A program made the translations under genes and the position numbers. This document shows, piece after piece, positions 7,641 to 16,495 of a stretch of DNA of 64,000 bases. The notes below the pieces were generated by a model. It worked only from the letters and a program-made list of their open reading frames with translations, searched no databases and was not told the DNA's origin. This DNA is from Betaproteobacteria bacterium (GTDB lineage Bacteria; Pseudomonadota; Gammaproteobacteria; Burkholderiales; Rhodocyclaceae), in the NCBI GenBank assembly GCA_016720065.1, contig JADJXY010000002.1, forward strand, positions 1,191,001 through 1,255,000, in the 5' to 3' direction. Within the stretch, counting starts at the first letter, position 1; every line of letters begins with the position of its first letter.

Positions 7641-9422
7641 TCAATCCCCGTCCGGCAGGCCGGCCTTCAGGCCCGCGGCGCCGGCCCTGACCGTGACCAG
7701 CCAGGCGCCCGCCTGGGGCAGGACATGCTCGCCGTAGAAGCGGGCTCCGGCGATGCGGGCGCGCAGCGGGCCAGCCTCTCCCGCCCCGGCAGCCAGCCGG
7801 GCCGCAGCCGCCAGGGCGCCGCGGGCCAGCTGCCAGCCCCCGGCGACGGTCACTGCAAGATTGAGGTAGGGCACCGCGGCGGCGAGGCTTCCTGCTCCGT
7901 CATCCTTGGTACCGGCCAGCAGGTGTTCGCTGGCGGCGGTCCAGGCGGCGAGGCCTTCCTGCAAGCGCAGGGCCAGGACCTGCAGGTCGCCCTGCTGCGC
8001 CGCCTCCAATTCCCCGACCGTCGCGGCGATGCGTGCAAACAGCCCGCGGGCGGTGGCACCGCCATCGCGCAGCAGTTTCCTGAACACCAGATCGTTGGCC
8101 TGGATGCCGGTGGTGCCTTCGTAGAGGGGGGTGATGCGCGCATCACGATAAAACTGGGCGACACCGGTTTCTTCCATGTAGCCGGTGCCGCCATGGACCT
8201 GGATGGCCAGGGAGGCGACCTCGACCCCGGTTTCCGTGCCGCCGGCCTTGACCATGGGCGTGAGGAATTCCGCCAGGGCCAGGGCTTCGGCACGCTGCCC
8301 GGGTTCGGGATGGGCGCGGGCCCGGTCCATGAGGCCGTAGGCGAGGTAGCACAGGGCCCGCATGGCCTGCACCCGGGTCTGCATGAGGAGAAGCATGCGC
8401 CTCACGTCCGGGTGGCGATCCAGGGGCACCGGCCCTTCGCCGGTGAGGGCATCGCGGCCCTGCAGCCGTTGCCGGGCGTAGGCCCGGGCGGCCTGCCAGG
8501 CCCGTTCCCCGAGGGCAACCCCCTGCAGACCGACGCCCAGGCGGGCCTCGTTCATCATCACGAACATGGTTTCCAGGCCCCGGTGCGCTTCGCCCACCAG
8601 GCTGCCCAGGGCGCCTTCCCCGTCGCCGTAGGCCATGACGCAGGTGGGGCTGGCGTGGATTCCCAGTTTGTGTTCCAGGGAGAGGCAGCGCAGGTCGTTC
8701 TTCCGCCCGTCGGGGAGCACCTTGGGGACGAGGAAGAGGGAAATGCCCTTCACCCCCGGCGGCGCGTCCGGCAGGCGAGCGAGGACCAAATGCACGATAT
8801 TGTCGGCGAGGTCGTGCTCGCCGTAGGTGATGAATATCTTTTGCCCGAAGAGGCGGTAGCGGCCGGCACCATCGGGCTCGGCGCGGCAGCGGATGAGGGC
8901 CAGATCCGAACCAGCCTGGGGTTCGGTGAGATTCATGGTACCGGCCCAGGCGCCGCTGACCATTTTTTCCACATAGGCGGCCTTGAGCGCCGCGTCCGCC
9001 CCCAGCAGCAGGGCGTCCACCGCCCCGGTGGTGAGCAGGGGCGCCAGGGAGAAGGCCAGGTTGGCCGAACAGAGCATTTCCTTCACCGCCACGGCCAGGC
9101 TGGCCGGCAAGCCCTGGCCACCGTACTCCGGCGGGCAGGCGATGCCGTTCCAGCCGCCGGCGCAGAAGGCGCGGTAGGCTTCCCGCCAGCCCGGCGGCGT
9201 CGTGACCCGGCCCGCCTCCAGGCGGCAGCCTTCCCGGTCGCCGACGTGATTCAGGGGCAGCAGGACTTCCTCAGCGAAGCGGGCCGCCTCGGTCAGGACC
9301 GCCTCGGCCAGGTCGGGCGTGACCTCGGCCCAAGCGGGGCACTGGGCGCCGAGTTCGGCAAAGCCCGCCAGTTCGTCCATGACGAAGCGCATTTCGGCCA
9401 GCGGAGCGCGGTAGGCGGTCAT
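7641..9422 (-). CDS. Acyl-CoA dehydrogenase, DmdC-like
   Basis: A 593-residue FAD enzyme that introduces a double bond into an acyl-CoA and passes electrons to ETF. The N-terminal domain has NGIACPPEYGGQGLP, the FAD/substrate segment MNLTEPQAGSDLALIR and GQKIFITYGEHDLADN. The catalytic base is Glu435 in PLYEGTTGIQANDL. A C-terminal extension of about 120 residues gives the length of the 3-methylmercaptopropionyl-CoA dehydrogenase (DmdC)-like group, so the substrate need not be a simple straight chain. It overlaps the nitronate monooxygenase gene by 4 bp (ATGA) and has a close paralogue at 43466-45241. Likely cotranscribed with fadD upstream. Confidence 0.92.
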   Translation of the reverse strand: MTAYRAPLAEMRFVMDELAGFAELGAQCPAWAEVTPDLAEAVLTEAARFAEEVLLPLNHVGDREGCRLEAGRVTTPPGWREAYRAFCAGGWNGIACPPEYGGQGLPASLAVAVKEMLCSANLAFSLAPLLTTGAVDALLLGADAALKAAYVEKMVSGAWAGTMNLTEPQAGSDLALIRCRAEPDGAGRYRLFGQKIFITYGEHDLADNIVHLVLARLPDAPPGVKGISLFLVPKVLPDGRKNDLRCLSLEHKLGIHASPTCVMAYGDGEGALGSLVGEAHRGLETMFVMMNEARLGVGLQGVALGERAWQAARAYARQRLQGRDALTGEGPVPLDRHPDVRRMLLLMQTRVQAMRALCYLAYGLMDRARAHPEPGQRAEALALAEFLTPMVKAGGTETGVEVASLAIQVHGGTGYMEETGVAQFYRDARITPLYEGTTGIQANDLVFRKLLRDGGATARGLFARIAATVGELEAAQQGDLQVLALRLQEGLAAWTAASEHLLAGTKDDGAGSLAAAVPYLNLAVTVAGGWQLARGALAAAARLAAGAGEAGPLRARIAGARFYGEHVLPQAGAWLVTVRAGAAGLKAGLPDGD

Positions 9423-10366
9423 GGCGACAGGCGGTTCAGGGCTACCCGGGCGGCAGCGTATTCGCGGGCCAGACGCGCGACCAGGTCGGCGGTGGGGGGA
9501 AGATCGTCGATGGCGCCCACCCCCTGGCCCGCGCCCCAGATGTCCTTCCAGACCTTGGCGGTGGTCGCGGCGGCGAGATCGAGCGGCGGGCTCTCCGCGG
9601 AGGGCAGATGCTCCGGATCGAAGCCGGCGGCGACGATGCTGGCCCGCAGATAATTGCCCGCCACCCCAGAAAAATAGGGCGTATAGACGATGTCCGCCGC
9701 CGTGGAATCGACCAGACAGGCCTTGTAGGCGTCGCTCGCCCGGGCCTCCCGGGTAGCGATGAAGCGGGTGCCGATATAGGCGAAATCAGCCCCCAGAGCC
9801 AGGGCCGCCAGGATGCCGCGGCCGGTGGCGATGGCGCCGGAAAGAGCGATGGGCCCGTCGTAGAAGCGGCGCACCTCCGCCATCAGGGCGAAGGGACTCA
9901 GGGTGCCGCCGTGGCCTCCGGCGCCGGCGCAGACCAGGATCAGCCCATCGACGCCGGCTTCCAGGGCCTTCTCCGCATGGCGCACGCTGATGACGTCGTG
10001 GAAGACCAGGCCCCCGTAGCCGTGCACTGCCGGCACCACTTCCCCCGGCGCCCGCAGGCTGGTGATGACCAGGGGAACCCGGTGCCGCACACAGACTTCC
10101 AGATCGTGCTCAAGACGGGGATTGCTGCGATGGACGATCTGATTCACCGCGTAGGCTGCGGCCCCCGGGCAGGCGGCGAGTTCGGCCTCGATGCGCTCGA
10201 TCCAGCGTTCCAACTCCCCGGGCGGCCGGGCGTTGAGGGCGGGAAAGGCGCCGATGACCCCGGCCTTGCACTGGGCGATGACCAGTTCCGGCGTCGAGAC
10301 GATGAACAGGGGCGCCCCGATCACCGGCAGGGCCAGGCCCCGGCGCAGGGATTCGGGGACGGCCAT
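9419..10366 (-). CDS. Nitronate monooxygenase family FMN protein
   Basis: A 315-residue TIM-barrel flavoprotein of the NMO/2-nitropropane dioxygenase family. Typical features are the N-terminal LPVIGAPLFIVSTPELV, the phosphate-binding GLILVCAGAGGHGG with the conserved His-Gly, and IALSGAIATGRGILAALALGADFAYIGTRFIAT. Enzymes of this family oxidise alkyl nitronates or act as FMN-dependent enoyl reductases. Its placement between fadD (6 bp upstream) and an acyl-CoA dehydrogenase (4-bp overlap) points to a role on acyl-CoA or fatty-acid by-products, but that is inference. Confidence 0.9.
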   Translation of the reverse strand: MAVPESLRRGLALPVIGAPLFIVSTPELVIAQCKAGVIGAFPALNARPPGELERWIERIEAELAACPGAAAYAVNQIVHRSNPRLEHDLEVCVRHRVPLVITSLRAPGEVVPAVHGYGGLVFHDVISVRHAEKALEAGVDGLILVCAGAGGHGGTLSPFALMAEVRRFYDGPIALSGAIATGRGILAALALGADFAYIGTRFIATREARASDAYKACLVDSTAADIVYTPYFSGVAGNYLRASIVAAGFDPEHLPSAESPPLDLAAATTAKVWKDIWGAGQGVGAIDDLPPTADLVARLAREYAAARVALNRLSP

Positions 10367-10372
10367 CGAGGT

Positions 10373-12034
10373 CTAAGCACCTTCCTTGAGGGCCCGGCGC
10401 AGAATCTTGCCGACATTGGTGCGCGGCAGGTCGTCGCGGAATTCCACCTGGCGCGGCACCTTGTAGCCGGTGAGTTCCTGGCGGCAGTGTTCGATGAGGG
10501 CCTCGGCGGTGAGGGCGGGATCCTTTTTTACCACGAAGATCTTCACCGCCTCGCCGGAACGATCATCGGCAACGCCAATGGCCGCCACGTCCCGCACGCC
10601 CGGGTGGCGGGCCACCGCCTCCTCGACCTCGTTGGGATAGACGTTGAATCCCGACACCAGGATCATGTCTTTCTTGCGATCGACCAGGAAGACGAATCCG
10701 CCGGCATCGACATAGCCCATGTCGCCGGTGCGCAGGAATCCGTCGGGGGTCATCACCTGGGCCGTTTCTTCCGGCCGCTGCCAGTACCCTTTCATCACCT
10801 GGGGCCCGCGGATGCAGATTTCGCCCACCTGGCCCCGCTCCACCTCGTGGCCGGCGTCGTCGCGGATCGATACCTCGGTCGAAGGAATGGGCAGGCCGAT
10901 GGAACCGTTGAAACCATCGAGATCGAGCGGGTTGATGGTGGCCGCCGGCGAGGTCTCGGTGAGGCCGTAGGCCTGGAGCAGCGGGCCGCCGGTGATGGCT
11001 TTCCAGCGATCCGCCACCGCGCCCTGCACCGCCATGCCGCCCCCCAGGGTGATGCGCATGGGGGAAAAATCGAGCTTGGCGAAATCGGGATCGTTGAGCA
11101 GGGCGTTGAACAGGGTATTGACCCCGGTGGCCACCGAAACCGGATAGCGCCGCCATTCCTTGATGAAGCCCGGGATGTCCCGCGGGTTGGCGATGAGCAG
11201 ATTGCGCGCCCCGACCATGATGAAGGTGAGGCAGTTCGCCGTGAGGGCGAAGATATGATAGAGAGGAAGCGCCGTGACGATGCATTCCTGGCCGTCGCGG
11301 ATCACCGGCCTGATCCAGGCGTGGGCTTGCAGGACGTTGGCGGTGATGTTGCCGTGGGACAGCATGGCCCCCTTGGAAACCCCGGTCGTCCCCCCGGTGT
11401 ATTGCAGAAAGGCCAGATCGTCGTGGCCCAGGGCCACCGGCTTCTGCCCCGCCCGGCGGCCCTCGGCCAGCGCCGCCACAAAATTCACCGCTCCGGGCAG
11501 GGACCAGGCGGGAACCAGCTTCTTCACATGGCGCACCACCAGATTCACCAGCAGCCCCTTGGGGAAGCCCAGCATCTCGCCCATGGGGGTCACGACGACG
11601 TGGCGCACGGCGGTGCGCGCGATGACCTGTTCCAGGGTATGGGCGAAATTCTCGACGATGACGATGGCCGTCGCCCCGGAATCCTTCAACTGGTGCTCCA
11701 GTTCCCGCGGCGTGTATAAGGGATTGCAATTGACCACCACGCACCCTGCCCGCAGGGCCCCCACCAGGGCCACCGGGTACTGGAGCAGATTGGGCATCAT
11801 CAGCGCCACCCGGTCGCCCTTGCCCAGGCCCCGGCCCTGGAGCCAGCCGGCAAACTCCCGCGAACGGGCGTCGAGATCGGCGTAGGAAAGCTCCCGCCCC
11901 ATGCTGATGAAGGCCGTCAGGTCGGCGTACTTGCGACAGGCCTCCTCGACCAGGGCCACCAGGGAGGGGCAATGATCGGTGGAAATGTCGGCGGGAATGC
12001 CCGCCGGGTAACTCTTGAGCCAGATCTTGTCCAT
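10373..12034 (-). CDS. fadD: Long-chain fatty acid-CoA ligase
   Basis: A 553-residue ATP-dependent acyl-CoA synthetase that activates fatty acids at the inner membrane. The AMP-binding signature is QYTGGTTGVSKGAML, followed by YGLTETSPAATIN, the TGDMGYVD adenylate motif and the C-terminal GFNVYPNEVEEAV and GKILRRALKE with the catalytic Lys. Length and motifs match FadD. The ATG follows an AAGGTGGGG ribosome site. First gene of a probable fadD-NMO-acyl-CoA dehydrogenase operon; no PsrA-type dyad is visible in the 116-bp gap to the divergent toxin-antitoxin genes. Confidence 0.95.
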   Translation of the reverse strand: MDKIWLKSYPAGIPADISTDHCPSLVALVEEACRKYADLTAFISMGRELSYADLDARSREFAGWLQGRGLGKGDRVALMMPNLLQYPVALVGALRAGCVVVNCNPLYTPRELEHQLKDSGATAIVIVENFAHTLEQVIARTAVRHVVVTPMGEMLGFPKGLLVNLVVRHVKKLVPAWSLPGAVNFVAALAEGRRAGQKPVALGHDDLAFLQYTGGTTGVSKGAMLSHGNITANVLQAHAWIRPVIRDGQECIVTALPLYHIFALTANCLTFIMVGARNLLIANPRDIPGFIKEWRRYPVSVATGVNTLFNALLNDPDFAKLDFSPMRITLGGGMAVQGAVADRWKAITGGPLLQAYGLTETSPAATINPLDLDGFNGSIGLPIPSTEVSIRDDAGHEVERGQVGEICIRGPQVMKGYWQRPEETAQVMTPDGFLRTGDMGYVDAGGFVFLVDRKKDMILVSGFNVYPNEVEEAVARHPGVRDVAAIGVADDRSGEAVKIFVVKKDPALTAEALIEHCRQELTGYKVPRQVEFRDDLPRTNVGKILRRALKEGA

Positions 12035-12150
12035 GCCGTCCCCACCTTGTTCTTATGATTCAGACAGGAAGTTAATCCCATCCTCGGCGCCGGGCAAGCC
12101 GGGCGCGCGCTACGGGGAACGCGTGGCATGATTCGAGGCAGGAGGAGAAC

Positions 12151-12441
12151 ATGGACAAGACGACCGCACTTCAGATCCTCATCCAGAGCAAGCCGGTTCT
12201 CGCGGAACGCTTTGGCGTGAGAGAACTCGCCCTGTTCGGATCGACGGCCGGCGACCGTGCCGGCACGGCGAGCGATATCGACGTCCTCGTCACCTTCGAC
12301 GGTCCAGCAAGTTCGGCCCGCTACTTCGGCGTCCAGTTCTATCTGGAGGATATTCTGGGCTGCCCCGTCGATCTGGTCACCGACAAGGCCCTGCGTCCTG
12401 AATTGCGACCTTTCGTTGAGCGCGAGGCGATCCGTGTCTGA
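12151..12441 (+). CDS. mntA: MntA-like nucleotidyltransferase antitoxin
   Basis: A 96-residue minimal nucleotidyltransferase. The motif GS at residues 30-31 and the DxD pair Asp42/Asp44 (GTASDIDVLVTFDG) are intact, and the C terminus VDLVTDKALRPELRPFVEREAIRV is typical. In the studied HEPN/MNT pair, MntA neutralises the HepT RNase by adding AMP residues to it. The gene has an AGGAGG ribosome site and overlaps the downstream hepT by 8 bp, so translation is coupled. The pair stands alone on the plus strand between two minus-strand lipid operons. Confidence 0.92.
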   Translation: MDKTTALQILIQSKPVLAERFGVRELALFGSTAGDRAGTASDIDVLVTFDGPASSARYFGVQFYLEDILGCPVDLVTDKALRPELRPFVEREAIRV

Positions 12442-12787
12442 TTCTCCGGCACGGGAGTGGCAGTTCTATATCGACGACATGCTGGAAACTGCGCGCAAGG
12501 TACTGCTTTACACCGACGACCTCGACCAGGCGAAGTTCGTTTCCAGTGGACTCAACGATGACGCCTCCGTGCGCAATCTCGAAATCATGGACGAGCCGGA
12601 AAGCCATGTTCCGGAGGAGGTCCGCCGCCATCACCGTCACATCCCCTGGCGCCAGATCGTGGCCACCCGCAATCGCCTGATCCACGGCGACCTGGGAATC
12701 GACAACGACACGCTCTGGAGCATCGTTCGCGATGACATTCCGCTCCTGGCCGGATCGCTGGCAGGACTGAAGGCAGGCCTGAGGTAG
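12434..12787 (+). CDS. hepT: HepT-like HEPN toxin with variant active-site motif
   Basis: A 117-residue HEPN-domain (DUF86) protein, cognate toxin of the MntA antitoxin. The GTG at 12434 gives the usual start (SPAREWQFYIDDMLETA) and overlaps mntA by 8 bp. The RNase motif of this family is R-x4-H-x-Y. Here Arg79 and His84 are kept (RNRLIHGD), but the final residue is Asp86 rather than Tyr. In Shewanella that Tyr is the site AMPylated by MntA, so either the toxin is altered or control works differently. The rest (HRHIPWRQIVATRNRLIHG) is a normal HepT. Confidence 0.9.
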   Translation: MSDSPAREWQFYIDDMLETARKVLLYTDDLDQAKFVSSGLNDDASVRNLEIMDEPESHVPEEVRRHHRHIPWRQIVATRNRLIHGDLGIDNDTLWSIVRDDIPLLAGSLAGLKAGLR

Positions 12788-12838
12788 AAAGGAAGTCCCT
12801 CAATCCCCTGGCAAACGCATCGCGAGGGTTTCGGGCGG

Positions 12839-14038
12839 CTACAGCCGCTCGAACACCCCCGCCGCCCCCATCCCCGTGCCGATGCACATCGTGACCATGC
12901 CGTAGCGGCCGCCGCTGCGCTTCAAGCCGTGTACCAGGGTGGCGGTGCGGATGGCGCCGGTGGCGCCCAGGGGGTGCCCCAGGGCAATGGCGCCCCCCAG
13001 GGGATTGACCCGGGCCGGGTCCAGGCCCAGCTCGCCGATGACGGCGAGGGCCTGGGCGGCGAAGGCTTCGTTGAGTTCGATCCAGTCCAGGTCGGCGAGG
13101 CGGATGCCGGCCCGGGCCAGCGCCGGCGGCACCGCCGCCACCGGACCGATGCCCATGATCTCCGGCGCCACGCCGGCAACGGCGTACGCCGCAAAGCGGG
13201 CCAGGGGATCGACCTTCAGTTCCTTGAGCAGGCGCCCTGAAACGAGGAGCACCGCCGCAGCGCCGTCGGACATCTGGGACGAATTGCCGGCGGTGACCGA
13301 ACCCCGGGCGTGGAAGGCCGGCTTCAGTCGGGCCAGGGATTCCGGGGTGCAGTCGGCGCGGGGGCCCTCGTCGCGGTCGGCGGTGGCGGTCGTGAGCCGG
13401 ATTTCCCCGCTGGCCAGATCCGGCTGGCGGTGGACCAGTTCCGCCGGCGTCGTCTCGGCCCGGAAGTGCCCGGCGGCGATCGCCGCGACGGCCCGGCGGT
13501 GGGATTCGACGGCGAAGGCGTCCTGGGCCTCCCGGCCGATGTTCCAGCGGTGGGCCAGCTTTTCAGCGGTGAGCCCCATGCCGTAGGCGATGGCGCGGTT
13601 CTCGTCATGGGCGAAGACGGCGGGGTTGATGGCGGTCTTGTTGCCGGTGATCTGCGGCATGGCGCTCATGGATTCGGTGCCCGCCGCAATGACCGCGTCG
13701 GCCTCCCCCAGGCGGATGCGGGCCGCCGCATCCGCCACCGCCTGGAGGCCGGAAGCACAGAAGCGGTTGATGGTCATGCCCGGCACGCTGTGGGGCAGCC
13801 CGGCCAGCAGGAGCCCGATGCGGGCGACGTTCATGCCCTGCTCCGCCTCGGGCATGGCGCAACCGACGATCACGTCGGCCACCCGGGCCGGGTCCAGCGT
13901 CGGCACCTGGGCCAGCAGTGCCCGCAGCGCCTGGGCCAGCAGATCGTCCGGCCGGGTGCTGGCGTAAAGCCCGTTCTTCTTGCCCACCGGCAGCCGGGTC
14001 GCGGCAAGGATGTAGGCGTCCTGGAGCGTGTGCGTCAT
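12839..14038 (-). CDS. Acetyl-CoA C-acyltransferase (thiolase), FadA-like
   Basis: A 399-residue thiolase that cleaves 3-ketoacyl-CoA in the last step of beta-oxidation. The nucleophile is Cys94 (NRFCASGLQA), the catalytic His355 is in LGHPLGATG and the second Cys385 in CIGTGMG. The start at 14038 has an AGGAA ribosome site; the reading frame extends further upstream through a G-rich stem-loop that is not coding. It is the last gene of the psrA operon, 63 bp after the HAD-ECH gene. A second thiolase lies in the same operon, so the two may differ in chain-length preference. Confidence 0.93.
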   Translation of the reverse strand: MTHTLQDAYILAATRLPVGKKNGLYASTRPDDLLAQALRALLAQVPTLDPARVADVIVGCAMPEAEQGMNVARIGLLLAGLPHSVPGMTINRFCASGLQAVADAAARIRLGEADAVIAAGTESMSAMPQITGNKTAINPAVFAHDENRAIAYGMGLTAEKLAHRWNIGREAQDAFAVESHRRAVAAIAAGHFRAETTPAELVHRQPDLASGEIRLTTATADRDEGPRADCTPESLARLKPAFHARGSVTAGNSSQMSDGAAAVLLVSGRLLKELKVDPLARFAAYAVAGVAPEIMGIGPVAAVPPALARAGIRLADLDWIELNEAFAAQALAVIGELGLDPARVNPLGGAIALGHPLGATGAIRTATLVHGLKRSGGRYGMVTMCIGTGMGAAGVFERL

Positions 14039-14045
14039 GGCAATT

Positions 14046-14101
14046 CCTTTTTGTGGGAGGGGGAAGGAGGAAGGGCTTCGCCCCTCCCTCCTCACCCCTC
14101 A
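14046..14101. other. Purine-rich stem-loop between fad genes
   Basis: In the 63-bp gap the bases GGAGGAAGGGC, a short TTC/TTCG loop and CCCCTCCCTCC form a long, slightly imperfect hairpin, followed by CTCACCCCTCACT. It may mark a processing point that sets different levels of the last gene, or be a decayed repeat. A related C-rich tract lies before ppk (57021-57060). Confidence 0.4.
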
Positions 14102-16495
14102 CTAATTCCTGAGCGGTTTCCCGGTGTCGACCATGTGCTGGATGCGGGCCTGGCTTTCCGGGGTCTTGAGGAGTTCCATGAAGAGACGGCGCTCCACGGT
14201 GAGCAGCCATTCCTCGTCCACCCGGCTCCCCGTATCCACCTCGCCGCCGCACAGGGCCACTGCCGCGGCCCGGGCGACGCGGGCGTCGTGGGGCGAAATC
14301 TGCCCCCCCTCCAGCATGTTGAGGAGCACCATCTCGAAGGTGGCGATGCCGCCGCGCCCCGCCACCGGAACGTCCCGCCCGGGCATCGGGGGAGTGTAGC
14401 CGGCCCGGGCGAGGGCCCGCGCTTCGCCCAGGGCGACGAAGAGCAGTTCCCGGGCGTTGAAGACCACGGGGTCGGCTTCCCGGGCGAAGCCCAGTTCGAT
14501 CGCCTCCCGGCCGCTGCCCGCCACCTTGGCCATGGCGATGGTGGTGAAGACGTTCTGCAGGAAGGGGAAGACTTCCCCGGGGGTCGCGGTCTGGCGCGCC
14601 AGGGCCGCGGCGCGCAGGGCGAATTCCTTGCTGCCGCCACCGGCGGGGATGACGCCCACGCCGGCCTCCACCAGGCCCACGTAGCTTTCCAGGGCCAGCA
14701 CCCGCCGGGCGGCGTGCATGAGGAATTCGCAGCCTCCCCCCAGGGCGAGGCCCTGCACAGCGGCCACCACCGGCACCTGGGCGAATTTGATGGCCTGGGA
14801 GGTCCGCTGGAATTTCTCCACTCCGGCTTCCAGGAGGGCGAATTCCCCCGCGGCCACGGACTGGGCCACCTGTTTGAGGTTGGCCCCCACGGCAAAGGGC
14901 GCCTCGTGCCAGAGCACCAGGCCGTCGAGATCCCGCTCCGCCAGGGCAATGGCGCTCTGGACGCCGGCGATGACTTCGGCCCCCAGGGTATGCATGTGGG
15001 TCTTCACCGACAGGATGCCGATGCCGGCATCCTGCTGCGGCAGCCGCCAGAGACGGACACCGGGGTTCTCGTAAAGCGTCTCGCCTGCTTCTTCAGGGGT
15101 CGGCAGCCCTTCGCCGACCAGCGCTTCCGGGAACACCTGCCGGCCATAGACCGGCAAGGTCGAGCGGGCCACCGCGGCCCGCCGGCGGGGGGACCAGGAG
15201 CCGCCGGGGCCATGGACGCCGCTGCGGCCGTCGAAGACCCAGGCCGGCAACGGGGTGCTGCCCAGGGCGCGGCCGCCGGCGACGTCGTCCGCCACCGCCC
15301 GGGCCACCTCCAGCCAGCCGGCGGCCTGCCAGATCTCGAAGACCCCCTGGCTCCAGCCGAAGCCCCAGCGCAGGGCGAGGTCCACGTCGCGGGCGTTGTC
15401 GGCGAAGTGCTCCAGTTGCACCGCCGCGTAGTGGAAAACGTCACGGAAGATGGCCCACAGGAAGCGCGCCTGGGGATGGGGGCTCTGGCGCAGACCGGCG
15501 AAGCGCGCCGCCGGGTCGGGGAGCGCCAGGAGGGCCGCCACCTCGTCGGCCACGGCGCCGGCCGAGGGGCGATGGGCGCCGCTTTGCGGGTCGAGGACGG
15601 TGATCTCGCGGCCCGCCTTGCGGTAGATGCCGCCCCCACTCTTCTGGCCCAGGGAGCCGGCGGCGATGAGGGCCTCCAGCCAGGCCGGCACCCGGAAGTG
15701 CTCGTGCCAGGGGTCGTCGGGCAGGGTGGCGCCCATGGTGCGGATGGCGTGGCCCACCACGTCCAGGCCCACCACGTCGGCGGTGCGGTAGGTGGCGCTC
15801 TTGGGCCGGCCGATGGCCGGTCCGGTGAGGGCATCGACCGTATCGAATCCCAGACCGCTGGCGGCGGTATGGTGCATCACCGCCAGCATGGAAAAGACGC
15901 CGATGCGGTTGGCGACGAAATTGGGCGTATCGAGGCCACGCACCACCCCCTTGCCCAGGCGACTCACCAGCCAGCTTTCCAGGGCGTCCAGGGTGGAGGT
16001 GTCGGTCTCGCTGGCGGGAACGATTTCCACCAGCGCCATGTAGCGCGGGGGGTTGAAGAAGTGGATGCCGCAGAAGGCCCTTCGGGCCGCCTCGGGCAGC
16101 GCCTGGGCCAGGGCCTCGATGGACAGGCCCGAGGTATTGGAGGCCACGACGGCCCCGGGGGCCAGGTGAGGGGCGATGCGGCCATAGAGCTCGCGCTTCC
16201 AGTCGAGGCGTTCGGCGATGGCCTCGATGACCAGATCACATCCTTGCAGCCGGGGAAGGTCGTCGTCGTACTGGGCCGGCTCGATCAGGCCCAGGCGATC
16301 CCGGGCCGCCAGGGGCGCCGGTTGCAGGGTCTTGAGGCCGGCCAGGGCCTTGCGGGGGATGCGCTGGCGATCCTCCGGCGGACCCGGCAGGTCGTAGAGG
16401 AGCACCGGCACGCCGGCGTTGGCGAGGTGGGCGGCAATCTGCGCCCCCATGACCCCGGCGCCGAGGACGGCGGCTTTCCTGACCGTGAGTTTCAT
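14102..16495 (-). CDS. 3-hydroxyacyl-CoA dehydrogenase/enoyl-CoA hydratase (HAD-ECH order)
   Basis: A 797-residue bifunctional beta-oxidation enzyme. The NAD-binding Rossmann motif VLGAGVMGAQIAAHL opens the protein, and GIHFFNPPRYMALVEIV carries the catalytic His of the dehydrogenase. The crotonase domain is C-terminal (about 480-700), with the oxyanion segment GLALGGGCEFLMHAAR and VGLVEAGVGVIPAGGGSKE. This is the reverse of the FadB/FadJ order and matches the FadN type known from Bacillus and many betaproteobacteria. It overlaps the preceding ECH-HAD gene by 4 bp. Expected role: hydration and oxidation of enoyl-CoA, perhaps for a different chain length or isomer from its neighbour. Confidence 0.93.
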   Translation of the reverse strand: MKLTVRKAAVLGAGVMGAQIAAHLANAGVPVLLYDLPGPPEDRQRIPRKALAGLKTLQPAPLAARDRLGLIEPAQYDDDLPRLQGCDLVIEAIAERLDWKRELYGRIAPHLAPGAVVASNTSGLSIEALAQALPEAARRAFCGIHFFNPPRYMALVEIVPASETDTSTLDALESWLVSRLGKGVVRGLDTPNFVANRIGVFSMLAVMHHTAASGLGFDTVDALTGPAIGRPKSATYRTADVVGLDVVGHAIRTMGATLPDDPWHEHFRVPAWLEALIAAGSLGQKSGGGIYRKAGREITVLDPQSGAHRPSAGAVADEVAALLALPDPAARFAGLRQSPHPQARFLWAIFRDVFHYAAVQLEHFADNARDVDLALRWGFGWSQGVFEIWQAAGWLEVARAVADDVAGGRALGSTPLPAWVFDGRSGVHGPGGSWSPRRRAAVARSTLPVYGRQVFPEALVGEGLPTPEEAGETLYENPGVRLWRLPQQDAGIGILSVKTHMHTLGAEVIAGVQSAIALAERDLDGLVLWHEAPFAVGANLKQVAQSVAAGEFALLEAGVEKFQRTSQAIKFAQVPVVAAVQGLALGGGCEFLMHAARRVLALESYVGLVEAGVGVIPAGGGSKEFALRAAALARQTATPGEVFPFLQNVFTTIAMAKVAGSGREAIELGFAREADPVVFNARELLFVALGEARALARAGYTPPMPGRDVPVAGRGGIATFEMVLLNMLEGGQISPHDARVARAAAVALCGGEVDTGSRVDEEWLLTVERRLFMELLKTPESQARIQHMVDTGKPLRN

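Noticed and set aside
7626..11719. Two plus-strand open frames of about 680-700 codons
   Set aside because: Antisense to acyl-CoA dehydrogenase, nitronate monooxygenase and fadD; long only because of GC-rich codon structure.
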